Assembly: GCA_033398695.1 (NCBI GenBank)
Contig: CM065803.1
Coordinates: forward strand, 43,639,501-43,703,500
Direction of reading: 5' to 3'
From: Orobanche coerulescens
Lineage: Eukaryota; Streptophyta; Magnoliopsida; Lamiales; Orobanchaceae
Length of the DNA: 64,000 bases
Shown here: one piece after another, positions 21,599-34,679 of the stretch
Position numbering within the stretch: position 1 is the first letter of the stretch
Layout of the letters: each line of letters opens with the position of its first letter
The notes under the pieces: model-generated
Database searches by the model: none
Told to the model about the DNA's origin: nothing
What the model saw: only the letters and a program-made list of their open reading frames with translations
Made by a program: the position numbers and the translations under genes

Positions 21599-24500
21599 TT
21601 GGAGAAGGACATCTGGTACTTTGACAGCGGATGTTCTCGGAATATTACAGGAGATAAAAGCAAGCTGTCAGATTTTGTAGAAGGCCACGGTCTAAAAGTG
21701 CGCTTCAGTGATAAATCCAAAGGTCGAACAAGAGGGAAGGGAACCCTGATCATTGGAAAATTCAAAATCTCTGACGTAGCTTATGTTGAAGGCTTACAGT
21801 ACAACCTACTCAGTATTAGCCAGTTCTGTGACAAACAGTTCTCGGTGAAATTCTATATAGATCACTGTAGAGTCAAGAACATCCTGACTAAAGAAGTTGT
21901 GCTCACAGGAAGCAGATCAGGTAACATGTATATTACTGGCTGGATGCCTATGAGCTCCACAATTCCTTGTTTTGTTGCCAAAGGCACTGCAGATCTAAGC
22001 TGGCTATGGCATAAAAGGATATCTCACGTCAATTTCAAGACGATCAACAAGCTCGCTCGATAGGGAATGGTTATAGGTTTGCCCGATTTGTCATTCAAAA
22101 AGGACAGTGTTTGTGGACCTTGTCAGAAAGGCAAACAAATTCAAACTACCCTAAAAAGCAAATCCTACCTTTCAACTCACAGAGTTCTAGAAATGTTACA
22201 CATGGATCTATACGGTCCTGTAGACCCAGTAAGTTTGAGAGGTAAGAAATACTGTCTTGTTATTATTGATAATTTTTCCAGGTAATGTTGGACAATATTC
22301 CTGAGAAATAAGAAGGAAACCACATCAAAACTGCCCGAGCACCTGAAGAAACTTCAAAATGAAAAAGGGTTGAGTATCGTGTCCATTCGTTCCGACAGAG
22401 GTACCGAATTCACTAACCATTTTATAGAATAATACTGTTCGGAAAATGGGATACAGCACGAATACTCAGCTGCCCGCATGCCTCAACAAAATGGTGTCGC
22501 CGAGCGAAAGAACAGGACGCTAAATGAAGCAACAAGGACCTTGATTGCCGCAAGTAAGTTGCCACAACATTTCTGGGGTGAAGTTTCCAATACAGCATGC
22601 TATACACAAAACCGCTGTATCATCAAAAAGCACCACAACAAAACAGCATACGAGGTATGGAACAACAAAACTCCATTAGTTTCGTACTTTCACATTTTTA
22701 GATGCAGATATTATGTTTTGAACAATGGAAAGGATCAACTTAGAACCTTCGATGAGAAGTCGGATGAAGGGATACTTGTAGGATATTCCTCTGTCAGCAA
22801 AGCTTACAGGATCTTTAATAAACAGAAGCTGACAATTGAGGAATCAGTACATGTAGTGTTTGACGAACCTAACCATGATCCTACAGGAGTAGAAGATCTT
22901 ACTCAGAATATCTAACAGCTCACCGTTAATGACCTTTTAACTCCTATAGAGCGTGTCGTTGACTTAGAAGTCAACCCCACAGCTGTAAGAACAGAAGTAG
23001 ATGAAGCCGATGCTATACAAGCTGAAGATGAAACTAAAACAACACAAGATACCGTACGGGATGCTGAATTAGAACCCGACAGAAGATGGCTGAGAGATCA
23101 CCCACAGGAGTTGATCATAGGAAATATTGATGCTGGTGTATCTACTCGTAGGAGAATACAGAGTATACAAGGAAATGTACTATATGCACAAGAAGAACCC
23201 GAGTCTGAGATATCTCCATTTCCTGAATGGAAATCTCAATATGAACTTAGAAGACTTAATATGTGCACTATTGCTGTATTCTTATCCCAATCCGAACATG
23301 TTTCTACCAAAGAAGCTCTCAACAATTCTCATTGGATTACATCTATGGAAGAAGAGCTTAACAGTTTCGAAAGAAACAACGTATGGTATCTTGTACCCAT
23401 ACATACGCACCAATTCATAATTGGAACCAAATGGGTATTTAGAAACAAGAAGGATAGAAATGGACTCATTATCAGGAACAATCCAGACTAGTCGCTCAAG
23501 GCTACAGACAGGAAGAAGGCATAGACTATGATGAAACATTTGCCCCTGTAGCCAGACTAGAAGCCATTAGGATATTTCTAGCCTTTGCCGCCCATAAAAG
23601 CTTCATTGTATATCAAATGGACGTCAAGAGTGCATTTCTGAATGGAGACCTTTTCGAAGAAGTATATGTTGAACAACCACCAGGGTTTGTCAATCCAGAA
23701 GGTAGAGACCTAGTATACAGGCTAAGGAAAGCACTGTATGGACTTAAGCAAGCCCCTAGAGCATGGTATGAGACTCTGTCCCAGTATCTAACCGATAATG
23801 GATTCGAGAAAGATGCTGTGGACAAGACCCTATTCAAAATACAGGAAGGTGATGACCTCCTGATGGTTCAAATATATGTAGATGATATTATTTTTGGTTC
23901 AACTAACCTTGCTTTGTGTCAAAGGTTCTCACATCTCATGCAAAGTAAATTTGAAATGAGTATGATGGGAGAACTTAGTTATTTCCTAGAATTGTAGGTA
24001 AAGCAGTTGCCTAAAGGGATATTCATCAACCAGGAAAAATATAGCAAGGAGCTTCTCAAAAATTTTGGAATGAACACTTCCAAATCATCGTCAACCCCCA
24101 TGAGCACTTCCGTGCAAATTAGTGCTAGCGAAGCTGGAAAGCCGGTTGATCAATCACTCTACAGGAAGCTTATTGGCTCATTCCTGTACCTAACGGCTAG
24201 CAGGCCCGATATCCAGTTTGCTGTAGGAGTGTGTGCACGATATCAAGTAGCACTTAAAGAATCACACTTCACAACAGCCAAACGAATCCTGAAATACGTC
24301 AAAAGAATAGTCGATGTAGGACTGTGGTATCCTAAAGAAGGCGGATTCGATTTAGTTGGCTACAGCAACTCGGATACCGCAGGCTGCAAGCTAGATAGGA
24401 AGAGTACAAGTGGTACTTGTCACTTTCTTGGACCTAGACTTGTATCTCGGTTCAGTAAGAAGCAATTGGCAAACTCGCTTTCCACGGCAGAATCAGAATA

Positions 24501-24783
24501 CTATGCTGCTGGTAGCTGCTGTATGCAGATCCTATGGATGCAACATCTGTCAGATAGCACGAGTCCCATTACAATAACGCACAACCCTGTATTGCACTCG
24601 TGCACAAAGCACATCAATAGGAAGCATCACTTCATTAGGAATCATGTTGAGAACAAAGATGTTCGGATCGAGAAAGTTCATACAGATATCCAGTTAGTCA
24701 ACATCTTTACCAAACCTCTCAGCACAGCAAGATTATGTATGCTTCGACAAGAATTAGGTTTGCTACAACCTGACTCCTTGTAA
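21599..24783 (+). pseudogene. S pol: protease, integrase, RT, RNase H (broken)
   Basis: Protease DIWYFDSGCSRNITGDKSKL near 21605, pre-integrase module (LWHKRISHVNFKTI; CGPCQKGKQ), integrase core ([24 protein letters not shown]), integrase C-terminal region and linker, RT ([46 protein letters not shown]) and RNase H (DRKSTSGTCHFLG; STAESEYYAAGSC; VNIFTKPL). One frame runs from 21599 to about 23480, with stops at 22061, 22283, 22429 and 22913. A frameshift near 23478 follows, then a TAG at 23995 before the final frame to 24783. The 21599 codon is TTG, not a true start, because pol is made as part of a polyprotein. Confidence 0.93.
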
Positions 24784-25556
24784 GTTTTTAATGCTTTCAC
24801 TCAACAATTGAGGGGGAATGCTGTAAGACCCACGAATAAAGTATCCACCATTAATTATCTGTACACTCAGACATTCCAAACAGCACTGTAGGAACAAAGA
24901 GACACGAACTTTCCTACAACTGACGTGTGCAATAATTAAAGGGGAATACAGTATGATCCATGAATACATTAGTAATCCAAAAATTGCTGTATGAAATTGA
25001 ATCCCATATGTACCTTTTAAGGGGGAACGCTATATTTTTGCGGATACAACACATACTATTAAATTCAATTAATAATAAATTCTAATATTCTATTTTTTTC
25101 AAAACAACTTTGAGTCCACGTGCCCTGTTCTTAAATTCAAACGTATTTTGTATTAAATATTTTACACGATATCTGGACAATAGTATATCAAAAGCCGCGA
25201 TTTTTCAAATTATTTTATAATTTCTCACCACCATTTCGGGCAATAAGGGAAGATGAAACGACAGATGTGGGACCCGGTATCAATTCAAAATCGGACAGAT
25301 AAGATATACCTGTTACACTCAGTCCATCCTAATCGTTCATTTAAAACGACGGTTCCCATACCTTAAATTTGACCGTTCACTATTTGAAAACCCTAAATCT
25401 TCCTACCGCCTAACTATAAAAGGACTGTTTATGCCTCTTTTGACTCTTTACGCTTTCTGCAAATTAAACGAGTCTTTGTGCAAACAGCCTGCAGTTTACT
25501 GCAAATTTTACTGCAACTTTATTTGAATCTCACTTCTTTTTTTCAAAGAAACTACG
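24784..25556 (+). other. S spacer between pol and extra ORF, with three purine-rich tracts
   Basis: Non-coding. Three similar purine-rich tracts occur: TTGAGGGGGAATG near 24809, TTAAAGGGGAATACAG near 24936 and TTTAAGGGGGAACGC near 25017. Each resembles a polypurine tract although the LTR is 17 kb away on the present map (4-5 kb without nested elements). Confidence 0.7.
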
Positions 25557-28286
25557 ATGGCATTATCACAGACTTCCTCTCCATCTCTCAAAAAGACCGC
25601 CACCATCATCGACGGAAGGATATTTGCAAGATCCGTGGTTGTCGAGCGTGTTCATGCTGAAGGAGATGATGTCGAATCAATGGAGATCATCGTTTCGAGG
25701 ATTTGCAAACAAGGCTTCTATCACCTTGGAAGTCACAACCCTGAGCGCTACGATGCTCAAATGATTGAGGAATTTTACCTTAACGCTGCTGTCCGTTTCT
25801 TTTCTATTGCACAGGGAGAAACGTCGCCGACATTACTGCTATCGTTCGCAGAGAGGAGATCCACGTGGACCAAGCGCTGCTACAAAACCTATATAGGCTC
25901 TCTGCTGATGGCCTTTCTATTGGCTCCCAAGAAATCCTCACCAAATATTGGAAATTATTCACTGGTTCAGCATCGGACGAGAATGTCCATGTTTCTTGTC
26001 ATAAGAAATGTCTTTTTCTTCCATTCGTTTACTTACACGATTTCTGTTGTCGTGTAAATGAAAACAGAACAGGTGCTTTTGAGATGTGCACCAACCTAAG
26101 ATTTCGGATGATGGTCTCCATCATGTCCTGTGAGAAGGTCAATTGGTGCCAGATCGTTCTCAAGAGGCTTCAAAAAGAAGTTTCAAAACCCGTTTCTCAG
26201 AAAAAGTCCTTTGGACTATTTCTTAACAATGTTCTAACAGAATGCGGTGTTCCGCAGGCCAAGGAAGCGAAGAAAATAAATTCACGCAAATATATCGGAA
26301 GCTCCAGGCCCTCCGTCTTCAACAAGCAACATTTGATTGCTAACATGCCATTTGTCCGAACCATGCCCCTTTCTGCTGATCCAAGGCACATGACTCCGAA
26401 GTCCGGGAGTGAGGAGGCTTCAAAGAAAAGAAAGAGATCTCACAGCAAAGCTCCCGTTGCTGGTGAGAAGCCAAAAAGGAAGCTAAGGAGGCTCACAAAA
26501 GTTAAGACTACAGAGATTACATAAATCTCCGAAGATGCTCCTTCAACAGCACAACCCACTGTATCAAACTCCCAAGGCGTAACCCCTGTGGAAGAGATAG
26601 ATGCTACTGTGCAAACAGTAGATCCCGAGCCATTGTCAGCAACGACGGATATACAGCAATCTGTCAACTTGAAAGATTCCGGTGAGTCGGCTGCCCCTTT
26701 GGAGCCAATAGCTACAACTCCTGTACGGGAACCCACACCCGTAAGGGATCCATCTCCCATCAGGGTACCAACCTCTGTACGGGATCCCTCTCCAATACAG
26801 GATCCCACACCTGTAGTGGAACCCTTGCATACAGCAGACCCATGCGCTGTACGCAGCCCCTCCCCGGATACCATCATTAACAAAACTTTACTATCTATGC
26901 AAATCGAGCAGGCATACGAACGTTTTGTCCAATGGAAAGCTTAGAGGATTGCTCCTTACGACACCTTGTACAATTGGAGCGAATGGAGCGAAGAAGAAAG
27001 GTTTGTTTTGGAGGTAACAGACTCTCAAAATGTTGAAGTCGTGATCCAATGGGACAACCTTTGCTGTAAGGACTTGATTTCGATCCATCTAATGGACAAA
27101 GCCGATGCTCGAAAGAAGGGAAAATCTCAGTCCATGGAAACACTTCCAATCAGCCCAACATCTGACCACGACTCAGACGATGATGACGACGCCTTCCAGG
27201 CTAGTCTGAGGATGAGCCGTGAAGACGCAAGAGAACAGGAATTCTCCGAGACACAACATCAACAAGGTGAAGGGACATCAAGTCACCATCAGTACCCTTC
27301 CCAACAGTGTGAAAATGTTCATGATAGCGAGGAATCAGTCCCTCCTGTCGCGGAGGAACAATCAGTTTCTCAAGAGGCATCCGATCCTGTCACCACCCAG
27401 CCCGAAGATGAAGCCCGCACCATCCCGCAAGAGGAATCAGTCCCTCCGTCGGAACAGGCGGAAGCTGAGAGACAGCAAAAGGAACCAGTCCCTCCTGTAC
27501 CAATGTCTACAGAACCCATTCCGGAACAGGAGGAATCAGTACCCCATGTTGTCGCGCCCACATCTGATGCTCCCGCACCCGCACCTGTTGAAGTGTGATC
27601 TGATGACGGTATCTTACCTGAGGATGAACCACAATGGCCACGATCTCATGTGGTCATCAGACAGCTAAACGGAGCTGAAGAATTTGCCCAGCCCAACTCT
27701 CCCCGAACTGTAGCAAAGAACGAGCAACTGCATGCTCTTGGCCAACAAACAGTTTTCCTACAGGACGTCGTTAATGCCCTGCATGCTGTCGAAAAAGAAA
27801 TTGATTGGTTGCATCAATATGCCGTTGAAGAAATGACCGGTGTTAGGCACGAAGTGTCAAAAGTGGAAGAAGCCTTCCGTATTTTCCCCACCGTCTTCAA
27901 ACAAGCACTCAACCAACTTCAACAGCGCCAGAAATAGATCCTGAAGGAAGAACAAGCCAAGCTTCGCATTTCTGAGGCCAAGAGTGCATCAGCTCTTATT
28001 GAATCCGGTTCCCAGCTTCGAGCACATGACAAAAAGATTCAAGATATGTCGTAGGTGCTCAACTCCCTAGTTTATAAAATGTCAAGTTTTGAGACCAAAC
28101 AGGACAATGCTATGAAGATCCTCGAACGTCTTGATGACAAGGTCTCTTACCTTGATGAGGCCAAAAAAGGGGAAGAGGCCAGAGAAGCTGCGAAGAGATT
28201 AAGGCTCGAGCAAGAAAAGGAGATGGAAGCTGTATTTGGAGACAGCATTACTGCTGAAATTTCTTGATTATCATCTCCTGCTCACA
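25557..28286 (+). pseudogene. S extra ORF downstream of pol, first part (function unknown)
   Basis: ATG at 25557 (MALSQTSSPSLKKTATI). The first 100 residues include MIEEFYLNAAVRFFSIAQGE, reminiscent of the 'putative plant transposon protein' domain seen in other retroelement ORFs; this recognition is from memory and tentative. After a frameshift near 25830 one frame runs on to 28286 with stops at 26522, 26942, 27596, 27935, 28052 and 28265. It encodes a basic KKRKRSHSK stretch near 26430, degenerate PxRDPSP repeats (26720-26830), acidic and EESVPP repeats (27330-27545) and helical coiled-coil regions (27650-28260). No convincing membrane segment is visible, unlike the envelope-like ORF described for SIRE1. 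Element B interrupts it. Confidence 0.7.
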
Positions 28287-29496
28287 TGTTGGTATAAAAT
28301 CGGATATTTGCGCCGTTTTGTGCGGAAGCGTAAATAAATTGCGGAAAATAAATCACACAAGGATTTATAGAGGTTCGGCTATTAACGAAGCCTACGTCCT
28401 CTCTACATGTATCTTTTTCCTTAGGATTAAGATCAAAACCTCTACGCCTCTCTTCTATCGGTCGAGGGATTACCGTTACAAGCTCGTCTTCTATCGGTCC
28501 GAGTAAAACCGTTTTTCCTTTTCTATTGGATAAGGAATCAACCACTCTAGCTTTCTATCGGTACTAGATAAACCTCACTAAGATAGCGATTGTGATTCTA
28601 ACAATGCCGGATCCTTGATCCTAATAACACCGAATCAAATCGTATCTTTTCTTTTTCTCGCTCGTGTATAATGTTGAATGTATAAACACTCAAACTAACA
28701 ATATATAGCTCAATATTACAACAAAAATGTAAGTATATGATTCTCAGATGAATATCTCGTTTGCTTGAAGTTGTTGTACTCAAATAATACCATAAGAATG
28801 GTATTTATAGGCATTTCCCATAAACTAGCCGTTGCTGGCTGTTTTGACTTGCTAGCGTGCGCTAGCCTTCCTCTGGTAGCGTGCGCTAATATCTTAGCGT
28901 GCCTATAGCGTGTGCTAGACTGTTCCCAATTTCAGTCCAGTAGCTTCGTTTCTTCTTTTATGCCTTCTGCCTTACGTACGTAACCTTCTTGTATTAGCGT
29001 GCGTTAATAACACATTGTAGCGTGCGCTAATCCAATATATCCGTTGCATGGATTGTCAAAGTATCCGTTTGATATGCTGACTTTGACCTGCTTTTCCCAA
29101 CGTTCTGATTGACTTGATTCAAACTTCTTAGCGTGCGCTATTTATACTTTGTAGCGTGCGCTAATGCTGACTTCATTGCATACGTTATTCTGTGTTTGAA
29201 TTTCTTCACAACGGTAACAAGGCTCGATAGCGTGCGTTAATGATACCGTGTAGCGTGCGCTATCCCATCAGCTGACTTCACTTCAGCTTACTTCGAAACT
29301 TGGCTGAAATGCAGATTTCTTCCCGTTAGCGTGCGCTAACATATATGCTTTAGCGTGCGCTAATGCAGTCCAGATTGCAATTTTTTGCGTCTTCGTCTGC
29401 ATCGTCGTTTTGCTTCGCCTTAATGTTGTTTTCTTGTTTAGCAACTTTAATCATCAAAACACAAATTAAATAATGTGTGGAATAAATATTCCAACA
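28287..29496 (-). repeat. 3' LTR of element B
   Basis: 1,210 bp. On the minus strand U3 begins TGTTGGAATATTTATTCC and carries twelve TTAGCGCACGCTAA-like motifs, then a TATA box (CCTATAAATACC, plus-strand 28799-28810). It is followed on the plus strand by CTCCCCCTTTTT, the complement of the PPT. Confidence 0.93.
28852..29363 (-). promoter_or_regulatory. Paired TTAGCGCACGCTAA motifs upstream of TATA in the B LTR
   Basis: Motif starts (plus coordinates): 28852/28876, 28894/28905 (degenerate), 28994/29017, 29128/29151, 29227/29250 and 29326/29350. Apart from the degenerate pair, spacing within pairs is 23-24 bp, and pairs recur roughly every 100 bp. The best copies read TTAGCGTGCGCTAA on the plus strand. 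The second LTR repeats the array between about 32063 and 32572, with some copies decayed. Confidence 0.85.
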
Positions 29497-29900
29497 ATCT
29501 CCCCCTTTTTGATGATTACAAAACAACTCTTGAATTGGATAAAACCTGAAAAAAAAATAATATATGTATATTTCTACGAATCAAAGTTTTCGGCTTTGAT
29601 CGTGTCGTTAGTTTCTCCAATGCTTATTTCTTTTCGACATCTCCTTTATTTTCGACTCCGTCGTTTTTCCATTTTTCAACTCCCCCTATTTGTATGCTTT
29701 TCTTTTCTTTTCGACTTCTTCGATTTTTCTCATTTTTATCTCAATTCATCTACTTCTCCCCCTTTTTGTCTTCATCAAAAAGTATAAGAATATAGAGTAT
29801 ATCAAATGAAATATAAATATGCATGATACAAATGAATATGCATTAATAAGCAAAAATACTCCCCCTGAAAGTATTATCTCCTTCTCTCTTTTTTAAAAAA
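29497..29900 (-). other. 3' untranslated interior of element B
   Basis: No coding signal. It is rich in pyrimidines on the plus strand, and the first 15 bases are the complement of a polypurine tract (AAAAAGGGGGAGAT on the minus strand). Confidence 0.7.
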
Positions 29901-31439
29901 TTAAGTTTTGGGGATCCAACCGATAGTTGGTTTTTGGTTTGAAACGTGAACGATACTTGAAACGATTGTTCCTTTAGGAACCCAAATTTTCTTAATTTTT
30001 ATCGTCCGGCGAGGGCTTTTGCAATTTGAAACGTGATGCCCGATTTTCAAACATTTTTCGCATCGGGGTATTTTGAAATTGACGGATTCGTTTTTCGAAC
30101 GTGGTTTGAATCCTAACCCCTCTTTATTTAGAGTATATTTTTGAACACATAACATTTGTTCAAATTTATCGTTGCCGCACGAGAATTTCTTTGTCAAAAT
30201 TTTTAGTTCATCTTGAACTTTTAAAAGATCATTCTTTAAAATATTCTCGTTTTCAATGCATTTCGAATGATCGATTTCAACAAATTTCCCTTTTTCAAGT
30301 ATTTTGAAATTTTCAATTTCCAAAGTTTTATATTTAGACTTGAGGGATTTAATTTCATTTAAAGCATTTTGATAGTCCGTATGTAATAATTCGAATGCTT
30401 CAAAAAGTTCGTCGTAAGAATTACTTACTTGGCTTTCGACGTCGCTATCGTCAAATGAACTCCGGGCCATGAACGCGATATTATTTTGTTCAAGAAAATC
30501 TTCATCGGGATCTTCGTCGCTCCATGTTGCGATTAAAACTTCCTTTTGCTTTACTCGACAGTTTTTGGCAAAGTGGCCTGGTTTACCACATAATCGACAA
30601 GTGTTGTCGGGTTTCTTCGATTCGCCCGCTTGGATGTCCTTCTTTCTCCGGTTTCATAAGTGTTGGTACTTATTAATATTATTGGCATAATATGCCATTT
30701 CTTCGTCGCTGTCGTCCACCCGAATTTCTTCTTTCTTTCTCGGCACCTTAGCCTTGAAGGCTATCGATTTTTCCTTCGGTTTTGGTTTGGCATTCCGAGA
30801 TTTTAGAACGATCTCGTAGTTGATAAGAGAACCAACGAGAGCACTAAAATCGAGAGTATTTAAATCTTTTGATTCCATTATTGCCGTAACCGTACCGTCC
30901 CATTCTCGAGGTAGTGATCGGAGAATTTTCTTTACTTTCTCACTACTCGAAAGTGATTTTCCGAAACATGCTAATCCATTAGTGATGACCGAAAATCGGT
31001 CGAGCATAATTGAGATGGATTCGTCGTCCTTCATTTGGAATAATTCATAATCGTGAAGGAGCATGTTTATCTTCGTCTCTTTGACTTGAGACGTACCTTC
31101 GTGTGTTACTTCAAGCATTTTCCAGATTTCTTTGGCACTATCATACGATGATATCCGGTTGTATTCTTCCGGATTTAAGGCACAATAAAGAAGTTGAGTT
31201 GCCTTACAATTGAAATGGTCATTTTTCCAATCGGAGTCGTCATATTCTTCAAAATTTTTAAGCGTACCGTTGGAATTCATTGGAATTTTTGGACCAAGAC
31301 AAATCACCTTCCAAAGTTCGATGTCGTAAGCTCGAATGAATATCGACATCTTCTTCTTCCAAGTCATGAAGTTCACGCCATCAAAAAATGGTGGTCGGTT
31401 GAGAGCAAGGCCTTCGACTGGAGCCATTTGAAACGCCAT
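29901..31439 (-). pseudogene. Gag of element B with two zinc knuckles, one nonsense codon
   Basis: ATG at 31439. One frame runs to 29901 (about 510 codons), broken only by a TGA at 30654-30656. N-terminal Gag signature (FFDGVNFMTWKKKMSIFI; MDRFSVITNGL-like helix region; ILRSLPREWDGTVTAIM), then an acidic segment, zinc knuckle CRLCGKPGHFAKNC (near 30560-30600), a coiled coil (IKSLKSKYKTLEIENFKILE), and a second knuckle CEKCLKIGHHVSNC (near 30020-30065). Two knuckles far apart and a coiled coil are unusual for copia Gag. The frame ends before any protease motif. Confidence 0.9.
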
Positions 31440-31481
31440 TTGATCTTATTCTCCTCGGATGTTAAGCCACGTAATGGAGTA

Positions 31482-31497
31482 CCGCTCCGATACCAAT
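31482..31497 (-). promoter_or_regulatory. Primer binding site of element B
   Basis: On the minus strand ATTGGTATCGGAGCGG follows the 5' LTR, a near match to the initiator-tRNA-Met complement. Confidence 0.8.
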
Positions 31498-32656
31498 TGT
31501 TGGTATAAAATCGGATATTTGTGCCATTTTGTGCGGAAGCGTAAATAAATTGCGGAAAATAAATCACACAAGGATTTATAGAGGTTCGGCTATTAACGAA
31601 GCCTACGTCCTCTCTAGATGTATCTTTTTCCTTAGGATTAAGATCAAAACCTCTACGCCTCTCTTCTATCGGTCGAGGGATTACCGTTACAAGCTCGTCT
31701 TCTATCGGTCTGAGTAAAACCGTTTTTTCTTCTCTATTGGATAAGGAATCAACCAGTCTAGCTTTCTATCGGTACTAGATAAACCTCACTAAGATAGCGA
31801 TTGTGATTCTAACAATGCCGGATCCTTGATCCTAATAACACCGAATCAAATCGTATCTTTTCTTTTTCTCGCTCGTGTATAATGTGGAATGTATAAACAC
31901 TCAAACTAACAATATATAGCTCAATATTACAACAACAATGTAAGTATATGATTCTCAGATGAATATCTCGTTTGCTTGAAGTTGTTGTACTCAAACAATA
32001 CCATAAGAATGGTATTTATAGACATTTCCCATAAACTAGCCGTTGCTGGCTGTTTTGACTTGCTAGCGTGCGCTAGCCTTCCTCTGGTAGCGTGCGCTAA
32101 TATCTTAGCGTGCCTGTAGCGTGCGCTAAAGCATTCCCGATTTGATCCGGTAACCGTTTCTTCTTTAGCGTCGTTATGCCTTACGCGCTACGTCGTAACC
32201 TTCTTATATTAGCGTGCGTTAATAACACATTGTAGCGTGCGCTAATCGATATATCCATTGCATGGATTGTCAAAGTATCCGTTTGATATCTTGACTTTGA
32301 CACCTTTTACCAATTACGATTGACTTGATTCAAACTTCTTAGCATGCGCTATTCATACTTTGTAGCGTGCGCCAATGCTGACTTCATTGCATACGTTATT
32401 CTGTGTTTGAATTTCTTCACAACGGTAACAAGGCTCGATAGCGTGCGTTAATGATACCGTGTAGCGCTATCCCATCAGCTGACTTCACTTCAGCTTACTT
32501 CGAAACTTGGCTGAAATGCAGGTTTCTTCCCGTTAGCGTGCGCTAACATATATGCTTTAGCGTGCGCTAATGCAGTCCAGATTGCAACTTTTTGCGTCTT
32601 CGTCTGCATCGTCGTTTTGCTTCGCCTTAATGTTGTTTTGTTGTTTAGCAACTTTA
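31498..32656 (-). repeat. 5' LTR of element B, larger piece
   Basis: Aligns with 28287 onward and stops at the CTTTA target site (32652-32656) of element D. The last 47 bp of the LTR lie at 41695-41741. Confidence 0.93.
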
Positions 32657-34679
32657 TGTTAGGAGTATGCCCTCGAATGCCACTCAGAGGTTGTTGAGTG
32701 AGGGCATTGTACTTGTAATTATGTAAACCATTTATATAAGGCAAATGAATGTTTCTTTATTTACTGGTAGTTACTGGCATTCCTAACTCGTAAATAAATA
32801 TATAGAAACTAGTCCGTGTATTTGAGAGCAAAACGTTCCACTCCTTATTGGTTAAGGGGGTCGGCACTGGAAATGTTATAGCTCAAATACTTAATCGTTC
32901 GCAAGTTGATGAAACTTGACTGGGCGTTAAGTTTATGTGAAGACTTGTATGACGTGTTCTTTGACATGGAGAGTGCCTGTCGAACACTAATGGTTAGTGG
33001 GAGCACACGTTATAGGTATGCTAATTGGATTAGTATACTCGAACCGACTCACCCTCGATTCGTCACATGGATTTCACTCAGGACGATCAATGACGGAATC
33101 GAAAGGTTGTGATAGGTATTCGTGAACCTTCGACTTGAGGATTTAGTAGGGATGTGCTTGTGACGTCAAGATTTTCATTAGAGTAGTTCGACCACGTAAA
33201 CCGGAAGGCGGGGTCAACCTCGACGTGCATCTTGGCGGGTAAGTAGGTAGTCCTACCGAATACCAAGATAGAATTCTTTCTCCCGTTAGTGAGCGGGTTA
33301 TATGTCCTATGCGGTTATTGGCGAGATGAGATCATAAGTCTTTGGCCAAAGCATTGGAGCCAGGTTGTATTAGATACACTCTGACTCGATGATCTCGATT
33401 TGCATTAACGCATGCATAACATCAAGTCTGAGATAGGGTTTGGTCGACCGTGACCCTATAACTTGATCGGGACATTTGAAAGAAGGGTTTATACGTTCTT
33501 GGTATTCACGTGAGAATGGTTCTTGAATGATCCCAATCATTCGTTCTCGATCGAGTGCAGTGTAGGCCACCAGGCCCAGCTAGGTGGTGCTACTACTCTT
33601 TGGTTCCTCCCATTCTTGATCGAGACGGACCTACCGAGTCGCGCATTAAGATTGACGATGGAATGAATCAAGCTTATTGTCTCATTATAAATATTAGATA
33701 TTGGATATCTAATTTATTGGACATTGGATGTCTAATTGATTATGGGACATTGGATGTCTAAATTGATTTATTGGATAAATTAATTTACGGCCTAATGAAT
33801 TAAATATATTACTGGGTGATTAAATTTAATTCATGAATATAATTATTTCTTGGAGAAATTAATTATGTTATAATGTATTTGATATGATTAATTAATTGGA
33901 TTAATTAATTGATATAAATACATCGGAACGGAATCAGAGTTTATCTGTTTGGACTCATGGGAGTCCGAAACGAACCGAACTCATCCCGGCTCCTTCTAGA
34001 AGGCCACCCCATACCTAACCCCTCCCTTGGTCTTGGTCTTCTCCTTGTTAGGTGGAAGACATATGGCCACCAAGGGGACAATATCATATTAAATATGATA
34101 TTAGGTGATATTGTCTAAAGGAAGATATCTTGGGGAGTTGAATAAGAAGATAAAGAAGACTCACTTCACTCACAACAACAATCAGCTTCCAGCCGTGAGT
34201 TTTGAAGAGTGAGAGAGGAAATTTTTTTTTCAAGTCTTCATCTTCTTTTTCATTTTTGTTCTTGAGTTTTCTTGGAGAAAATTCAAGATATATTGAGAGA
34301 GATATATTATACACTTAGAGTGTAATAATAAAAGCTTCATCACTTGATTCTAGCCGTAACCTTAGAGGTTAATCAAGTGTTGTTGTTCCGGTCGTTTTTC
34401 CGGCGCGTGGCAAGTAGAGACGCGGTGTTTTTGGCGTTGGATCATTCAAGGGCTTGGAGCGGATTGAACTCGTAGAGATCAAACTAAAGCTTGAGGAATA
34501 GATCAAGAGAAGGTTTCCATTTAATCAACGGACTTCGAGGGTTAGTTTCTTACGACTCTTGCTTTTCTTTTATATATTCGTATATACGTAGCTCGATCGA
34601 TCCTCGTAGGGATTCGGATCGAATTAATTTTCGTTTCTGCTTCCGGCTGGGCCTTCGATTTAGGCACCGAATCCCAACA
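32657..34679 (+). repeat. 5' LTR of element D
   Basis: 2,023 bp. TATA-like TATAAATA at about 33913. Upstream (33692-33770) lie three inverted-repeat motifs built on TTGGATATCTAAT or TTGGATGTCTAAT, about 23 and 26 bp apart. Confidence 0.94.

Noticed and set aside
26440..26883. 147-codon Gly/Ser-rich frame on the minus strand
   Set aside because: Shadow of the proline-rich repeats of the S extra ORF on the plus strand.
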